The notes: generated from the sequence alone by a model not told the origin. Counted from the first letter of the stretch, positions 25,651 to 34,058 are shown. The stretch: 64,000 bases of DNA from Bacteroidales bacterium UBA4070 (GCA_002383485.1 DFYY01000032.1:31632-95631), one strand, 5' to 3'. Made by a program: numbers and translations.

Positions 25651-26400
25651 TCATCTGTTTTCAGCGATCTGCTCACTGGTCTTTCCATATCTCCGTTCCC
25701 TTTTCTGGAAGTCTGCCACTGCTTTGTAAAAGTCCTCCTTACCAAAATCGGGCCAAAGTTTTTCTGTAAAATATAGTTCTGCATATGCCAGCTGCCATAG
25801 AAGGAAGTTGCTTATGCGCTTCTCCCCGCTGGTACGTATCATCAGTTCCGGGTCAGGAATTTCCGATGTTGTCAGGCTGGCGCTGACGGTCTCTTCGTTT
25901 ATCTCACCTACGGTCATGCGGCTTTCGCGTACTTCCACCGCAATCCGGCGGCAGGCTTCAGCGATCTCCCAGCGTGATGAATAGCTGAGTGCAATTATCA
26001 GTCTCATGCGGGCTCCGCCGGCAGTGATCTTCATCGTTTCAAACAGCCTGTTGCGGACATTCTCTGACAGACGTGAGAGGTCACCGATGACCTGCAGGGA
26101 GATTCCCTTGTCAAGCAGAGACCTGGTCTCGTTGTTTATTGATTCAACCATAATGTCCATCAGTGCCGACACCTCATCGTCAGGCCTGTTCCAGTTTTCG
26201 GTGGAGAATGCATAAAGGGTGAGATACTTAATCCCGAGTTCTACAGCTGCCTCCACGGTTTTACGGACAGCCTTCACCCCCTCCTGGTGGCCGAAGACTC
26301 TCTCCCGTCCTCTTTTCTGTGCCCACCGGCCGTTGCCGTCCATAATGACAGCCACATGCCCTGGCAGCCTGTTTATATCTATCTTATCTCTGAACCCCAA
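25651..26400 (-). CDS. uppS: Undecaprenyl diphosphate synthase
   Basis: 249 residues of the cis-prenyltransferase family. It extends farnesyl diphosphate to the C55 lipid carrier for peptidoglycan and surface glycans. The catalytic Asp lies in VAVIMDGNGRWAQKRG; the FSTENWNRP and RTSGEKRISNFLLWQLAYAELYF motifs are complete, the latter with the Arg and Ser that bind isopentenyl diphosphate. It starts 2 bases after the upstream DUF6089-like gene and ends 4 bases before bamA, so it sits mid-operon in the classic Bacteroidota uppS-bamA-skp series. Confidence 0.96.
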   Translation of the reverse strand: MGFRDKIDINRLPGHVAVIMDGNGRWAQKRGRERVFGHQEGVKAVRKTVEAAVELGIKYLTLYAFSTENWNRPDDEVSALMDIMVESINNETRSLLDKGISLQVIGDLSRLSENVRNRLFETMKITAGGARMRLIIALSYSSRWEIAEACRRIAVEVRESRMTVGEINEETVSASLTTSEIPDPELMIRTSGEKRISNFLLWQLAYAELYFTEKLWPDFGKEDFYKAVADFQKRERRYGKTSEQIAENR

Positions 26401-26402
26401 TG

Positions 26403-27050
26403 TTACTTCCTCTTTCTTTTCTTGTCCTTTTCAATCTCTGCAAAAGCGGGACAGCCTGCGAGCCTGTTGTACATCTTCCATGTTACTGAGATGCCCATAA
26501 AGCTGTACCAGTCATTGTTGTGGATCCATGAATGGTCCACCGGTTCACCTCCGGGGTCGGTTATCTCGAACTGGCCGTCCAGTTTGTCGGTAAATGTCTT
26601 GCGGAATCCATATTCGATCTCAACGCCAACCTGGTTGGTCACGTTGACTTTGAAACCGGCAGAGAATGGAATTGAGAGGAACGGGCCGGCAGGGCTCATG
26701 TATGAGATGGCTGCGCCGCCGGCGATGTATGGGGAATAGTCTACACGCCTGCTCCTGAATGTGGAGTAGGGGAAGAAATTGAATTCGTAGGTTGCTCCCA
26801 GTTCACCGATGGGCTGTCCGAGGGGAGTGACATAGCCGCCCATCAGGTTAGCCCTGACAGCCTGCCTGGGATTGAAGTTGTACCTATAAAAAATCTGGGC
26901 AGCAGGGCCGGGTTTAAAAAAAGTATTTAGGGGATTTTGCTCGCCAAGATAGGTCACAATACCGGCCGAGACACCGTAATCGGCACTGCGCTGGGCAAAT
27001 GCCGGCAGAGTGATTATGATCAGGGTCAGTATAACAAGTGCTTTCCTCAT
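26403..27050 (-). CDS. Outer membrane beta-barrel protein, DUF6089-like
   Basis: 215 residues with a signal peptide (ALVILTLIIITLPAFAQ). The mature chain is a small barrel with repeated alternating strands such as YGVSAGIVTYLGEQNP, QIFYRYNFNPRQAVRANL and GVEIEYGFRKTFTDKLDG, the last being the familiar DUF6089 signature. The C-terminal tail is strongly basic (DKKRKRK). Function is unknown in the family, but the consistent position before uppS and bamA across Bacteroidota suggests envelope biogenesis. It follows a related barrel gene by 18 bases and precedes uppS by 2 bases. Confidence 0.8.
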   Translation of the reverse strand: MRKALVILTLIIITLPAFAQRSADYGVSAGIVTYLGEQNPLNTFFKPGPAAQIFYRYNFNPRQAVRANLMGGYVTPLGQPIGELGATYEFNFFPYSTFRSRRVDYSPYIAGGAAISYMSPAGPFLSIPFSAGFKVNVTNQVGVEIEYGFRKTFTDKLDGQFEITDPGGEPVDHSWIHNNDWYSFMGISVTWKMYNRLAGCPAFAEIEKDKKRKRK

Positions 27051-27068
27051 TGGCTTTTCATTGAACCG

Positions 27069-27848
27069 TCACCTGAAAGATGGCAGTCCGTTACGTGCTG
27101 TTTTGATCCTGTAATTAACGGTTACACTGAAAGTATGATAGGCGTCATTCCTTTTGGACCATTGTGATGTATAACCGTCAAGATAGTCGGAGAAGGCGTA
27201 CCTCCCGGCCAGCTCAATACCAACAAGCAGATTCGGATCCAGGGTCATTTTGGCTCCCAGACCCAGGGGTATCACCCCGGCAAACCCGCTGCGCATCTGA
27301 GTAGGATCTTCGTTCCATTTGGTCTGTATCCTGTCATTCCCGTAGAAGACATTGTACCCTGCACCTCCGAAGCCGGTAAGTGCATAAACATCAATGCTCC
27401 TCAGGAAGTCACGCAACCTGATGTTTCTCCTGTACATGTAGGTCTGGTACAGGAAGCTGTTACGCTCACGGTTCCTGACGAAATAGTATTCGCCGAGAAG
27501 GGCCGGCTCATAAATGAAACTGCTGGTCTCGTAAAGCCTGTTCAGGTCATTCGATCCCCGGACATCATCGGCGTGAAGCATGCCCCATGTAAAGGAGAAC
27601 CTTGCGGCGAGATTGTCAGTGATGAAATACCTGAATGATCCGCTAAGGCTGAAACGGGTCTGTCTAAAGGTTATATCCCTAAATCCCAGTGCATTATCTC
27701 CGATGCTAAATCCTCCGATATCACCGTAGAACTGGGTAGTTCCAACAGCGGCCGTAGCTTCGTATCTTTTCATCTTCCACAGCTGTGCTGACACGAATGG
27801 CGCTGTAAGCAGCACCACCATACACATCACTATCAGACGTTTACCCAT
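27069..27848 (-). CDS. Outer membrane beta-barrel protein, DUF6089-like paralog
   Basis: 259 residues with a signal peptide ending at FVSAQLWKM. Amphipathic strands fill the chain (YEATAAVGTTQFYGDIGG, LAARFSFTWGMLHADD, LLVGIELAGRYAFSDYLDGYTS), and the ending YHTFSVTVNYRIKT is typical of small Bacteroidota barrels. It resembles the next gene in fold and in the FSDYLDGY-type motif, so the two are probably paralogs. It is the first gene of the likely seven-gene envelope operon, with a consensus -7 element 24 bases before the start codon. No specific function is known. Confidence 0.8.
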   Translation of the reverse strand: MGKRLIVMCMVVLLTAPFVSAQLWKMKRYEATAAVGTTQFYGDIGGFSIGDNALGFRDITFRQTRFSLSGSFRYFITDNLAARFSFTWGMLHADDVRGSNDLNRLYETSSFIYEPALLGEYYFVRNRERNSFLYQTYMYRRNIRLRDFLRSIDVYALTGFGGAGYNVFYGNDRIQTKWNEDPTQMRSGFAGVIPLGLGAKMTLDPNLLVGIELAGRYAFSDYLDGYTSQWSKRNDAYHTFSVTVNYRIKTARNGLPSFR

Positions 27849-27871
27849 CAGTCACCTTGCAGTTGCGGCTA

Positions 27872-27879
27872 CAAATATA
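27872..27879 (-). promoter_or_regulatory. -7 promoter element for the bamA-murI operon
   Basis: The minus strand reads TATATTTG, a full TAnnTTTG match, 24 bases before the start codon of the first barrel gene. It lies in the 74-base gap after nadK and implies that the envelope operon is transcribed independently of nadK. Confidence 0.55.
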
Positions 27880-27922
27880 AGGAATGTACTCTATTTAAAA
27901 CTTAAATATTCCTTAATTATTG

Positions 27923-28801
27923 TCAGTTACGGGGATCAGCGCCCCACATGAGCTTGTTTCTGAGAGTGCTGAAAAAATCGTTTCCGGCGGTTGTCACCGT
28001 ACTCAGGCGTTCATCTGACTGACGGACCTTGAGGATGATGCCGGCAGGCACCCTGACGGCCTTTGAGTCACAGGTGACCAGGCAGTGGCTGCTGCGGCCC
28101 CCGGGCTCAAGGGTAATGATGCTGCTGCCTGTGACGATGATAGGCCTTATTGTCAGGTTATGGGGTGACATGGGCACAATGATTATGCTGTCATCGGCAG
28201 GCGAGAGTATCGGCCCTCCGACACTCAGGTTGTAGGCAGTTGATCCGGTGGCTGTGGAGATTATCAGACCGTCGGCACGGTAGGTATTGAGGAATATACC
28301 GTTAACCCTTACGGTGATTGTGATCATGCTCTGGTCAGCTTTCTGGATTGTTATCTCATTCAGAGCCATTGCACTGCCATTCCCGAACAGATCTGCCGGC
28401 GAGGCAATCTCCAGCATTGAGCGGTTTACAAGCTCATATTGTCCGGAGCAGATTAGGTCTGTTGACTGATCCAGATCTTCAACCGGGATGTTGGCCAGGA
28501 AGCCGAGGCGCCCGGTGTTGATGCCTGCAACAGGAATTCCGGCGGAGCGGACCCGCATGGCCGTTTCGAGAAAGGTACCGTCACCGCCCACACTCAGTAT
28601 CATGCAGACATCTGCAGGCAGGTCATTTAACTCTGTGAAGAGGGTTACACGGTGGTCCTGATCAAAGTGATGGCCATCAGGATCCATTATATTCAGATAA
28701 ATTGTGATACCCTTGTCATACAGGGTATCGATGACCCTTATCAGACCGGCAGTGGTCTTCTCCGTCAGGCTCTTGCTGTAGAGAGCAATCGTTTTGTCCA
28801 T
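27923..28801 (-). CDS. nadK: NAD kinase
   Basis: 292 residues. NadK phosphorylates NAD to NADP in the cytosol. The family motifs are all visible: GGDGTFLETAMRVR, GINTGRLGFLANI, MALNEITIQKAD, and the TGSTAYNLSVGGPILSP glycine-rich loop. Length and spacing match bacterial enzymes. It follows the CBS-domain gene by 12 bases and precedes the envelope operon by 74 bases. The same CBS-nadK-barrel-uppS-bamA order is found in other Bacteroidota. Confidence 0.96.
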   Translation of the reverse strand: MDKTIALYSKSLTEKTTAGLIRVIDTLYDKGITIYLNIMDPDGHHFDQDHRVTLFTELNDLPADVCMILSVGGDGTFLETAMRVRSAGIPVAGINTGRLGFLANIPVEDLDQSTDLICSGQYELVNRSMLEIASPADLFGNGSAMALNEITIQKADQSMITITVRVNGIFLNTYRADGLIISTATGSTAYNLSVGGPILSPADDSIIIVPMSPHNLTIRPIIVTGSSIITLEPGGRSSHCLVTCDSKAVRVPAGIILKVRQSDERLSTVTTAGNDFFSTLRNKLMWGADPRN

Positions 28802-28813
28802 CGGGATGCAGGG

Positions 28814-29491
28814 CTAAATATTGAGATACTTCATGAGCATGTTGTACCTGTCTGTATAGAAACGATCCATCTCGTCATTGTCAGTCACCCAGGTTGTCAC
28901 CTCATAGGAATACCTCTCGAATGTGCGGATAATTGATGCCAGGTCATTTGTATTTACCTTGAGGGTAATCTCGATGCTGGTGGAGTCAGGATCAGAGGTG
29001 ATATGCATGCTGAGTATCCTGGCATCATTGCTCTCCACGATCTGTGAGATGCGGCTCATCGAGTAGTCGCGCTGGAGCACCTGAAGGATGATGATGCCGC
29101 CAGGCTGTTCGATGGCCGAGATTTTTGCTATGCCGCTTATCATCTCATTGTAGGTGATTGCCCCGCGGAAATGGTTTTCATCGTCCACCACGGGCACCAC
29201 TGTGAGCTTGTGACGTGCAGCCAGGGCGAGGACCTCATAGATGTGCTGGTGGCCTTTCACCGAAGGCCTGGGGAGCGAGAGGGAATGGTTGCCGATAGGT
29301 TCACCCGGCTGGTTGAGGTCATAGATATCACTGTCCGATATCAGCCCGAGGTAATCATTCTCGTTTACAATGGGCAGATGCGAGACCCTGAATATCTCCA
29401 TCCAGTTCAGTGCAGTCTGCGCTGTATCAGATGTTTTCAGTGCCGGGACCACGTCCGATATCAAATCTCTGGCAAGCATTCTGTGATGCAT
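28814..29491 (-). CDS. CBS-domain pair protein with ACT-like C-terminus
   Basis: 225 residues. Two CBS domains fill residues 1-130 (SHLPIVNENDYLGLISDSDI and LTVVPVVDDENHFRGAITYNEM); such pairs bind adenosyl nucleotides. Residues 145-215 form an ACT-like beta-alpha unit (GIIILQVLQRDYSMSRISQIVES ... IEITLKVNTNDLASIIRTFER). This resembles regulatory AcuB-type proteins. Being 12 bases upstream of nadK, it may sense the adenylate or NAD(P) state, which is inference. No promoter element matching the consensus was found in the 60 bases upstream. Confidence 0.85.
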   Translation of the reverse strand: MHHRMLARDLISDVVPALKTSDTAQTALNWMEIFRVSHLPIVNENDYLGLISDSDIYDLNQPGEPIGNHSLSLPRPSVKGHQHIYEVLALAARHKLTVVPVVDDENHFRGAITYNEMISGIAKISAIEQPGGIIILQVLQRDYSMSRISQIVESNDARILSMHITSDPDSTSIEITLKVNTNDLASIIRTFERYSYEVTTWVTDNDEMDRFYTDRYNMLMKYLNI

Positions 29492-29527
29492 TTGGCGAAT
29501 AAAAGTACAAAAAACTGCGGATCTTTA

Positions 29528-29535
29528 TAACTTTG
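29528..29535 (+). promoter_or_regulatory. -7 promoter element for pdxJ
   Basis: TAACTTTG matches the consensus and lies 16 bases before ATG 29552, giving a leader of only about 10 bases. No TTTG is found at the -33 distance. Confidence 0.45.
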
Positions 29536-29551
29536 GCCGCGGAATCAGCAA

Positions 29552-30280
29552 ATGAAAGTGATGACAAGGTTAAGTGTAAACATAAACAAGATCGCAACGA
29601 TCCGCAATGCCCGCGGCGGAAATGTCCCGGATGTCAAACTGGCTGCGGTCAGGTGTCAGGCCTTCGGTGCCGCTGGCATCACCGTTCACCCAAGGCCGGA
29701 TGAGAGGCATATCCGCTACAGTGATGTGTATGACATCAGGGGTGTCATCACCACTGAATTCAACATTGAGGGCAATCCGGAGGATCAGTTCATCAAGCTT
29801 GTGCTGGAAGTCGTGCCGGACCAGGTGACGCTGGTGCCTGATGCTCATGATGCAATAACCTCCAATTCCGGATGGGACACCAGGGCACACCTCTCTTTCC
29901 TGAAGGATGTCATTGCCATGTTCCATGAAAAGGGAATCCGGACATCTATATTCACCGGGACTGACCCTGATATCATTGAATACGCTGCCCGCACCGGCAC
30001 TGACAGGATAGAGCTTTACACGGAGCCCTATGCCACGATGTATCCTCAGAACCGGGATGCTGCAGTACAACCCTTCGTCAGGGCTGCAGAAGCGGCACGT
30101 GAGCTCGGGCTGGGAATCAATGCCGGCCATGATCTCGACCTCAGCAATCTTGCATGGCTGCACAGTCACATACCCTGGCTGATGGAGGTATCCATCGGGC
30201 ATGCCCTTATCTCTGACGCTCTCTATTTCGGGCTGGAGAACACGATACAGATGTACCTGCGCGAACTGCAGAGGAGCTGA
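29552..30280 (+). CDS. pdxJ: Pyridoxine 5'-phosphate synthase
   Basis: 242 residues. PdxJ condenses 3-amino-2-oxopropyl phosphate with deoxyxylulose 5-phosphate to pyridoxine 5'-phosphate. The TIM-barrel motifs are plain: LSVNINKIATIRNARGG, GITVHPRPDERHIR, FNIEGNP, and GLGINAGHDLDLSNL with EVSIGHALI at the end (phosphate site). ATG 29552 and ATG 29561 are both possible. It is transcribed away from the CBS-nadK genes and converges with udk, the stops being 8 bases apart. Confidence 0.96.
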   Translation: MKVMTRLSVNINKIATIRNARGGNVPDVKLAAVRCQAFGAAGITVHPRPDERHIRYSDVYDIRGVITTEFNIEGNPEDQFIKLVLEVVPDQVTLVPDAHDAITSNSGWDTRAHLSFLKDVIAMFHEKGIRTSIFTGTDPDIIEYAARTGTDRIELYTEPYATMYPQNRDAAVQPFVRAAEAARELGLGINAGHDLDLSNLAWLHSHIPWLMEVSIGHALISDALYFGLENTIQMYLRELQRS

Positions 30281-30288
30281 CAGGATGA

Positions 30289-30897
30289 CTATCTCAGGTG
30301 CTTTTCGACAATGGTCCGAAGCACATCAATGCCAACCAGGTTCTCCCCTCCCCCGGGAATTATTATATCGGCATATCGCTTTGACGGTTCTATGAACTGC
30401 AGGTGCGAAGGCTTCACTGTTTTGTTATAGCGCTCAAGCACCATCATTACTGAGCGTCCGCGCTCGACTATGTCTCGCTGTATCACCCTTCCAAGACGGT
30501 CATCGGCATCGGCATCGACAAAAACCTTGATATCCAGCAACGAACGCAGTCCCGGATCAACCAGGACCAGGATACCCTCCACCACAACCACTTCGGCGGG
30601 CTTGATCGGGATGGTCTCAGGCGATCTCACACAGGTGAGATATGAGTATATGGGCATGTTGATGGGCCTTCCTGCCTTCAGCTCAGAAAGGTGAGCTATC
30701 AGCAGGGGCCACTCCACAGAGTCAGGGTGGTCAAAGTTGATGTATTGCCTCTCCTCAACAGGCACGTGACTGTTATCCCGGTAATAGCTGTCCTGCGGCA
30801 TGATCACAACTTCACCCGGAGGTAGCATCCCGATAAGTTTGCGAACAACCGTTGTCTTTCCTGAACCTGTGCCTCCGGCGATCCCGACAATTAGCAT
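30289..30897 (-). CDS. udk: Uridine kinase
   Basis: 202 residues. A P-loop nucleoside kinase that phosphorylates uridine and cytidine for pyrimidine salvage. The Walker A motif is GIAGGTGSGKTTV at the N-terminus, followed by the QDSYYRD substrate loop, the FDHPDSVEW segment and the RxxRDIxxRG lid (RVIQRDIVERGRS). It has its own -7 element upstream, which faces that of the divergent Dabb gene within 24 bases. Confidence 0.95.
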   Translation of the reverse strand: MLIVGIAGGTGSGKTTVVRKLIGMLPPGEVVIMPQDSYYRDNSHVPVEERQYINFDHPDSVEWPLLIAHLSELKAGRPINMPIYSYLTCVRSPETIPIKPAEVVVVEGILVLVDPGLRSLLDIKVFVDADADDRLGRVIQRDIVERGRSVMMVLERYNKTVKPSHLQFIEPSKRYADIIIPGGGENLVGIDVLRTIVEKHLR

Positions 30898-30905
30898 AAA
30901 ATGAT

Positions 30906-30913
30906 TATTTTTG
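30906..30913 (+). promoter_or_regulatory. -7 promoter element for the Dabb-manA-engB operon
   Basis: TATTTTTG, a full TAnnTTTG match, 25 bases before ATG 30938. It is three bases away from the minus-strand element of udk, so the two promoters overlap and polymerases could exclude each other. Confidence 0.5.
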
Positions 30914-30916
30914 TAT

Positions 30917-30924
30917 CAAAAGTA
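30917..30924 (-). promoter_or_regulatory. -7 promoter element for udk
   Basis: The minus strand reads TACTTTTG, a full TAnnTTTG match, 20 bases before the udk start codon. It overlaps the opposing promoter of the Dabb gene. Confidence 0.5.
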
Positions 30925-30937
30925 GCAAAATAACCGT

Positions 30938-31240
30938 ATGGTAAAGCACATCGTGATCTTTAAGCTCTCACCTCCGTTTACGCCTGAAGAGAAGGAAAAA
31001 TCGGTCATGAAGCTGAAGGAGGCCTTCGGGCCGCTGGGCAACAGACTCAAATATATCGTCGAGTACCGGACGGGAGTCAACATCACCGTAGCTGATCATG
31101 CGGGAGATTTCGTCATTGACGCCACCTTCAGCTCTGTTGAGGATCTCAGGCGGTACCAGGGGAGCGAGCCGCACCGCGAGGCAGTGGCAGCAACGTCAGG
31201 TATCAAAAAGGCAAAACTGGTAGTTGATTATAACTTCTGA
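30938..31240 (+). CDS. Dabb (stress-responsive alpha/beta barrel) protein
   Basis: 100 residues of the dimeric ferredoxin-like Dabb fold: MVKHIVIFKL opening strand with the conserved His, helix EKEKSVMKLKEAFGPL, and the ending EPHREAVAATSGIKKAKLVVDY. Members include plant stress proteins and small hydrolases or cyclases; bacterial functions are mostly unknown. First gene of a tight five-gene run (Dabb, manA, lipoprotein, thioesterase, engB), 4 bases before manA. The gene order gives no clear clue to its substrate. Confidence 0.85.
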   Translation: MVKHIVIFKLSPPFTPEEKEKSVMKLKEAFGPLGNRLKYIVEYRTGVNITVADHAGDFVIDATFSSVEDLRRYQGSEPHREAVAATSGIKKAKLVVDYNF

Positions 31241-31244
31241 ACAG

Positions 31245-32237
31245 ATGAAACCACTTTATCCAATCCGGTTCAGGCCCATACTTAAAGAGACGATTTGGGG
31301 AGGGAACGCCCTCAGGGAGCGTTTCAGGAAAAAAGCCGCCGCAGGAGCCCTGATAGGTGAGAGCTGGGAGATATCCGGTATGCCAGATGAAAGTTCTATG
31401 GTTGCCAATGGTTACCTTAAGGGGAACGCCCTGGAGGAGATAGCCGAGGTTTACATGGACGAGCTGCTGGGAGAATCGGTTTACCACCGGTACGGTACTG
31501 AGTTCCCGTTGCTGATTAAGATCATTGATGCGAACGACAGGCTCTCGATACAGGTTCACCCTGATGACAGGCTGGCGGAGGAGAGACATCATGCATGGGG
31601 AAAGACGGAGATGTGGTATGTAATTGATGCTAAACCCGGCGCAGTAATATACACCGGCTTCCGGAAAAAGATCACGAAGGAGGAGTATCTTGACTGCCTG
31701 TCGGGCAAGAGAATGGAGGAGATCATCAATGCCACACCGGTAAGAGCCGGCGATGCCTTCTTCATTCCCGCAGGAATGGTACATGCCATCGGAGCAGGAG
31801 TGTTGCTGGCCGAGATACAGCAGACGTCCGATGTCACCTACCGCATCTTTGACTGGGACCGCACTGACGTCTCGGGTAAACCTCGCGAAATGCATACGGC
31901 ACTGGCACTTGACGCTATTAACTTCAGTCTTGACACCAGCAACCTGATCCGTAAAGAACCTGAACTGAACAAAACAGTCCTGCTGGCTGAGAGCCCCTAT
32001 TTCCATACCAGCCTGATCACGTTCGACAGTCCCATAATTAAAGATTACAGTCTGACAGACTCTTTCATAATATATATCTGCACTGAAAGCATGGCGATAA
32101 TAGAGTGCTTCGGGCACAGTGAGGAGTTAAGGGCCGGGGAGACCATTCTTGTACCGGCCTCAGCAGACAGTGTTACAATCATTCCCCGGGGGAGGGCTAC
32201 TCTCCTTGAAGTATTCGTACCGAAAAGACAAAAATGA
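31245..32237 (+). CDS. manA: Mannose-6-phosphate isomerase, class I
   Basis: 330 residues, the short Bacillus-like type of the cupin isomerase that interconverts mannose 6-phosphate and fructose 6-phosphate. Zinc ligands are in LSIQVHPDD, KTEMWYV and PAGMVHAIG; LLAEIQQTSDVTYRIFDWDR is the family signature. The frame opens at TTG 31224, but ATG 31245 after the stop of the Dabb gene starts the homologous MKPLYPIRFRPILKETIWGG. It feeds mannose sugars to glycolysis or supplies GDP-mannose for surface glycans. Confidence 0.95.
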   Translation: MKPLYPIRFRPILKETIWGGNALRERFRKKAAAGALIGESWEISGMPDESSMVANGYLKGNALEEIAEVYMDELLGESVYHRYGTEFPLLIKIIDANDRLSIQVHPDDRLAEERHHAWGKTEMWYVIDAKPGAVIYTGFRKKITKEEYLDCLSGKRMEEIINATPVRAGDAFFIPAGMVHAIGAGVLLAEIQQTSDVTYRIFDWDRTDVSGKPREMHTALALDAINFSLDTSNLIRKEPELNKTVLLAESPYFHTSLITFDSPIIKDYSLTDSFIIYICTESMAIIECFGHSEELRAGETILVPASADSVTIIPRGRATLLEVFVPKRQK

Positions 32238-32238
32238 G

Positions 32239-32997
32239 ATGAAACAGATTACAGTCATGCTCTTTGCAGCAATAATGATAATTGCCTCCGCCTGCGGTGG
32301 AGGCACAGGCAGGGAAGACAATGGCGGCAAGGCCGGCCACGTACCTGATACCGGATATACCGGGATTAAGAATTACATCAGGGATGACATCAAGGTAAAG
32401 GAGTCAACCTTCAAAAACGGAATCCGTGAAGGCATGACACGCACATTCTACAAGGGAGGCGCACTGGAGCAGGAAATCCCATACTCAGATAACAAGAAAA
32501 ACGGTGAGGCGAAGTGGTATTACCCCGATGGCAAGCTCTTCAGGACCACCCCCTACGTCAATGACACCATTCACGGTGAACAGATACAGTATTACAAGAG
32601 CGGGCGCATAAAAGCCAAACTGGGTTACTCGGACGGAAAACGGATCCCCGGACTGGAAGAGTATATGATGGACGGCATCAAGGTTACCGGATACCCTGAT
32701 ATCAGGTACAGGGTCAACGACCGGTACAATGAAAGAGGCCTTTACAAAATATTCATCGAGATGACCGATATGGCAGAGAATGTCAGATATTACAGGGGCG
32801 ATTATGTTAACGGACTGGTGGACCTGGACTCGCTGGTACCTCTGCTTCAGACGGCCACGACAGGTTATCTCGACCTGCAGAAGACGCCAGGCCACAAGGC
32901 TGATTCGGTGGTTGTGGTTGCATCATACCTCACACAGTTTGGCAACAGGCTCTATTACCGCCTGGTCATACCTTTACCATACAAGGATGTAAATTAA
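32239..32997 (+). CDS. MORN-repeat-like lipoprotein
   Basis: 252 residues with a lipoprotein signal (VMLFAAIMIIASACGG; Cys about 19). Residues 60-135 hold three to four YwqK/MORN-like repeats of the form NGxxxGxxxxYYxxGxL (KNGIREGMTRTFYKGGALEQ, KKNGEAKWYYPDGKLF, IHGEQIQYYKSGRIKA). The C-terminal half is unassigned. Such repeats form beta-hairpins found in surface and antitoxin-like proteins; the lipobox indicates envelope location. It starts one base after manA, so translation is likely coupled, but a functional link to ManA is not established. ATG 32239 is chosen over an earlier in-frame start inside manA. Confidence 0.8.
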   Translation: MKQITVMLFAAIMIIASACGGGTGREDNGGKAGHVPDTGYTGIKNYIRDDIKVKESTFKNGIREGMTRTFYKGGALEQEIPYSDNKKNGEAKWYYPDGKLFRTTPYVNDTIHGEQIQYYKSGRIKAKLGYSDGKRIPGLEEYMMDGIKVTGYPDIRYRVNDRYNERGLYKIFIEMTDMAENVRYYRGDYVNGLVDLDSLVPLLQTATTGYLDLQKTPGHKADSVVVVASYLTQFGNRLYYRLVIPLPYKDVN

Positions 32998-33002
32998 AAG
33001 TT

Positions 33003-33392
33003 ATGTCACAGATTCTGGTGCCTGGTATCAGGCTTACAACAACAAGGACAGTAGCCGGCAATGATACTGCTTCGGTTTACGGGTCAGGTTTGCACGACGT
33101 TCTTTCAACCCCTGCTATGATTGCCATCATGGAACAGACGGCCATGAAAGCCGTTGAGGCATGTCTTAATGAGGGGGAAGGTACGGTAGGGACCGAGGTC
33201 AATGTGAAGCATCTCAAGGCCACCCCGGTCGGAAAAACTGTCACCTGCACCGCCACCCTCCGGGAGGTCAACGGCAACAGGCTCCTCTTTCACGTGGAGG
33301 CAAGTGACGAAAACGGGAAGATAGGTGAGGGTATGCATGAAAGATACATCATTGACAACAGGCGGTTCAAGGAAAAAATGAACGGGCAATGA
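33003..33392 (+). CDS. Hotdog-fold thioesterase, FlK-like
   Basis: 129 residues similar to fluoroacetyl-CoA-thioesterase-type hotdog proteins: DTASVYGSG, LSTPAMIAIMEQTA with the conserved Glu, GTEVNVKHLKATPVGKTV with the conserved His, and LLFHVEASDENGKIGEG. Acyl-CoA hydrolysis is likely; the natural acyl group is unknown, and a defence role against fluoroacetate should not be assumed. It starts 5 bases after the lipoprotein gene and overlaps engB by 4 bases (ATGA). Confidence 0.85.
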   Translation: MSQILVPGIRLTTTRTVAGNDTASVYGSGLHDVLSTPAMIAIMEQTAMKAVEACLNEGEGTVGTEVNVKHLKATPVGKTVTCTATLREVNGNRLLFHVEASDENGKIGEGMHERYIIDNRRFKEKMNGQ

Positions 33393-33997
33393 TCATCAGG
33401 TCAGCCACCTTCGTCACCAGCAGTGCAAAAATAAGTCAGTTGCCTCCGCCGGACCGTCCGGAATATGCATTCATTGGCAGATCCAATGTCGGGAAATCCT
33501 CACTTCTCAATATGCTTGTGTCTAACAAGGGGCTTGCCAAAACATCGGGAAGTCCGGGCAAGACGCAGACCATAAACCACTTTCTGATCAATGAGAGCTG
33601 GTATCTTGCAGACCTGCCGGGATATGGTTATGCCCGGGTCTCGCAGAAGATGAGGGAAGAGTGGAACAGGCTCTTCAGCGCCTATGTCACCCATCGAGAA
33701 AACCTCATCTCGCTGTTTGTGCTGATTGACGCCAGGCATGAGCCGATGAGCTCTGACCTGGCATTCATGGAGAGGCTTGCACACAACGGAGTCCCCTTTG
33801 CAAGGGTCTTCACCAAGAGCGATAAGGTGTCAGCCGCCGAGGCCGAAAAAAACAGGAGCATACATGACAAGACCATGCTCCGTACATGGGAGAGCCTGCC
33901 ACAAACCTTCATCACATCAGCCCCGAAGGGAACAGGCAGGGAAGAGTTGCTCGATTACATAGAAAGTACTATGATATTTTTCACCGGAGGTAAATGA
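33389..33997 (+). CDS. engB: Ribosome biogenesis GTPase EngB/YsxC
   Basis: 202 residues, a TRAFAC GTPase needed for assembly of the large ribosomal subunit. G1 is GRSNVGKSS, G3 is DLPGYGYA, G4 is TKSDK, and the switch I Thr lies in GKTQTINHF. Length matches the family. The start codon overlaps the stop of the thioesterase gene, and it closes the five-gene run that begins at the Dabb gene. Confidence 0.96.
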   Translation: MIIRSATFVTSSAKISQLPPPDRPEYAFIGRSNVGKSSLLNMLVSNKGLAKTSGSPGKTQTINHFLINESWYLADLPGYGYARVSQKMREEWNRLFSAYVTHRENLISLFVLIDARHEPMSSDLAFMERLAHNGVPFARVFTKSDKVSAAEAEKNRSIHDKTMLRTWESLPQTFITSAPKGTGREELLDYIESTMIFFTGGK

Positions 33998-34013
33998 TAT
34001 TGCCCATAAGTAT

Positions 34014-34021
34014 TAATTTTG
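34014..34021 (+). promoter_or_regulatory. -7 promoter element for prs
   Basis: TAATTTTG, a full TAnnTTTG match, 37 bases before ATG 34059, in the 61-base gap after engB. Confidence 0.45.
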
Positions 34022-34058
34022 GGGCATCGTTCAGTTTAACCCTGATAAAATTCCAGAC

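Noticed and set aside
31203..32117. A 304-codon minus-strand frame covering manA.
   Set aside because: It is antisense to the zinc isomerase, with no signal peptide, motif or homology; manA itself is complete.
33003..33392. Calling the hotdog protein a fluoroacetyl-CoA resistance thioesterase.
   Set aside because: The fold resembles FlK, but the acyl specificity cannot be read from the sequence and the setting is a housekeeping operon.
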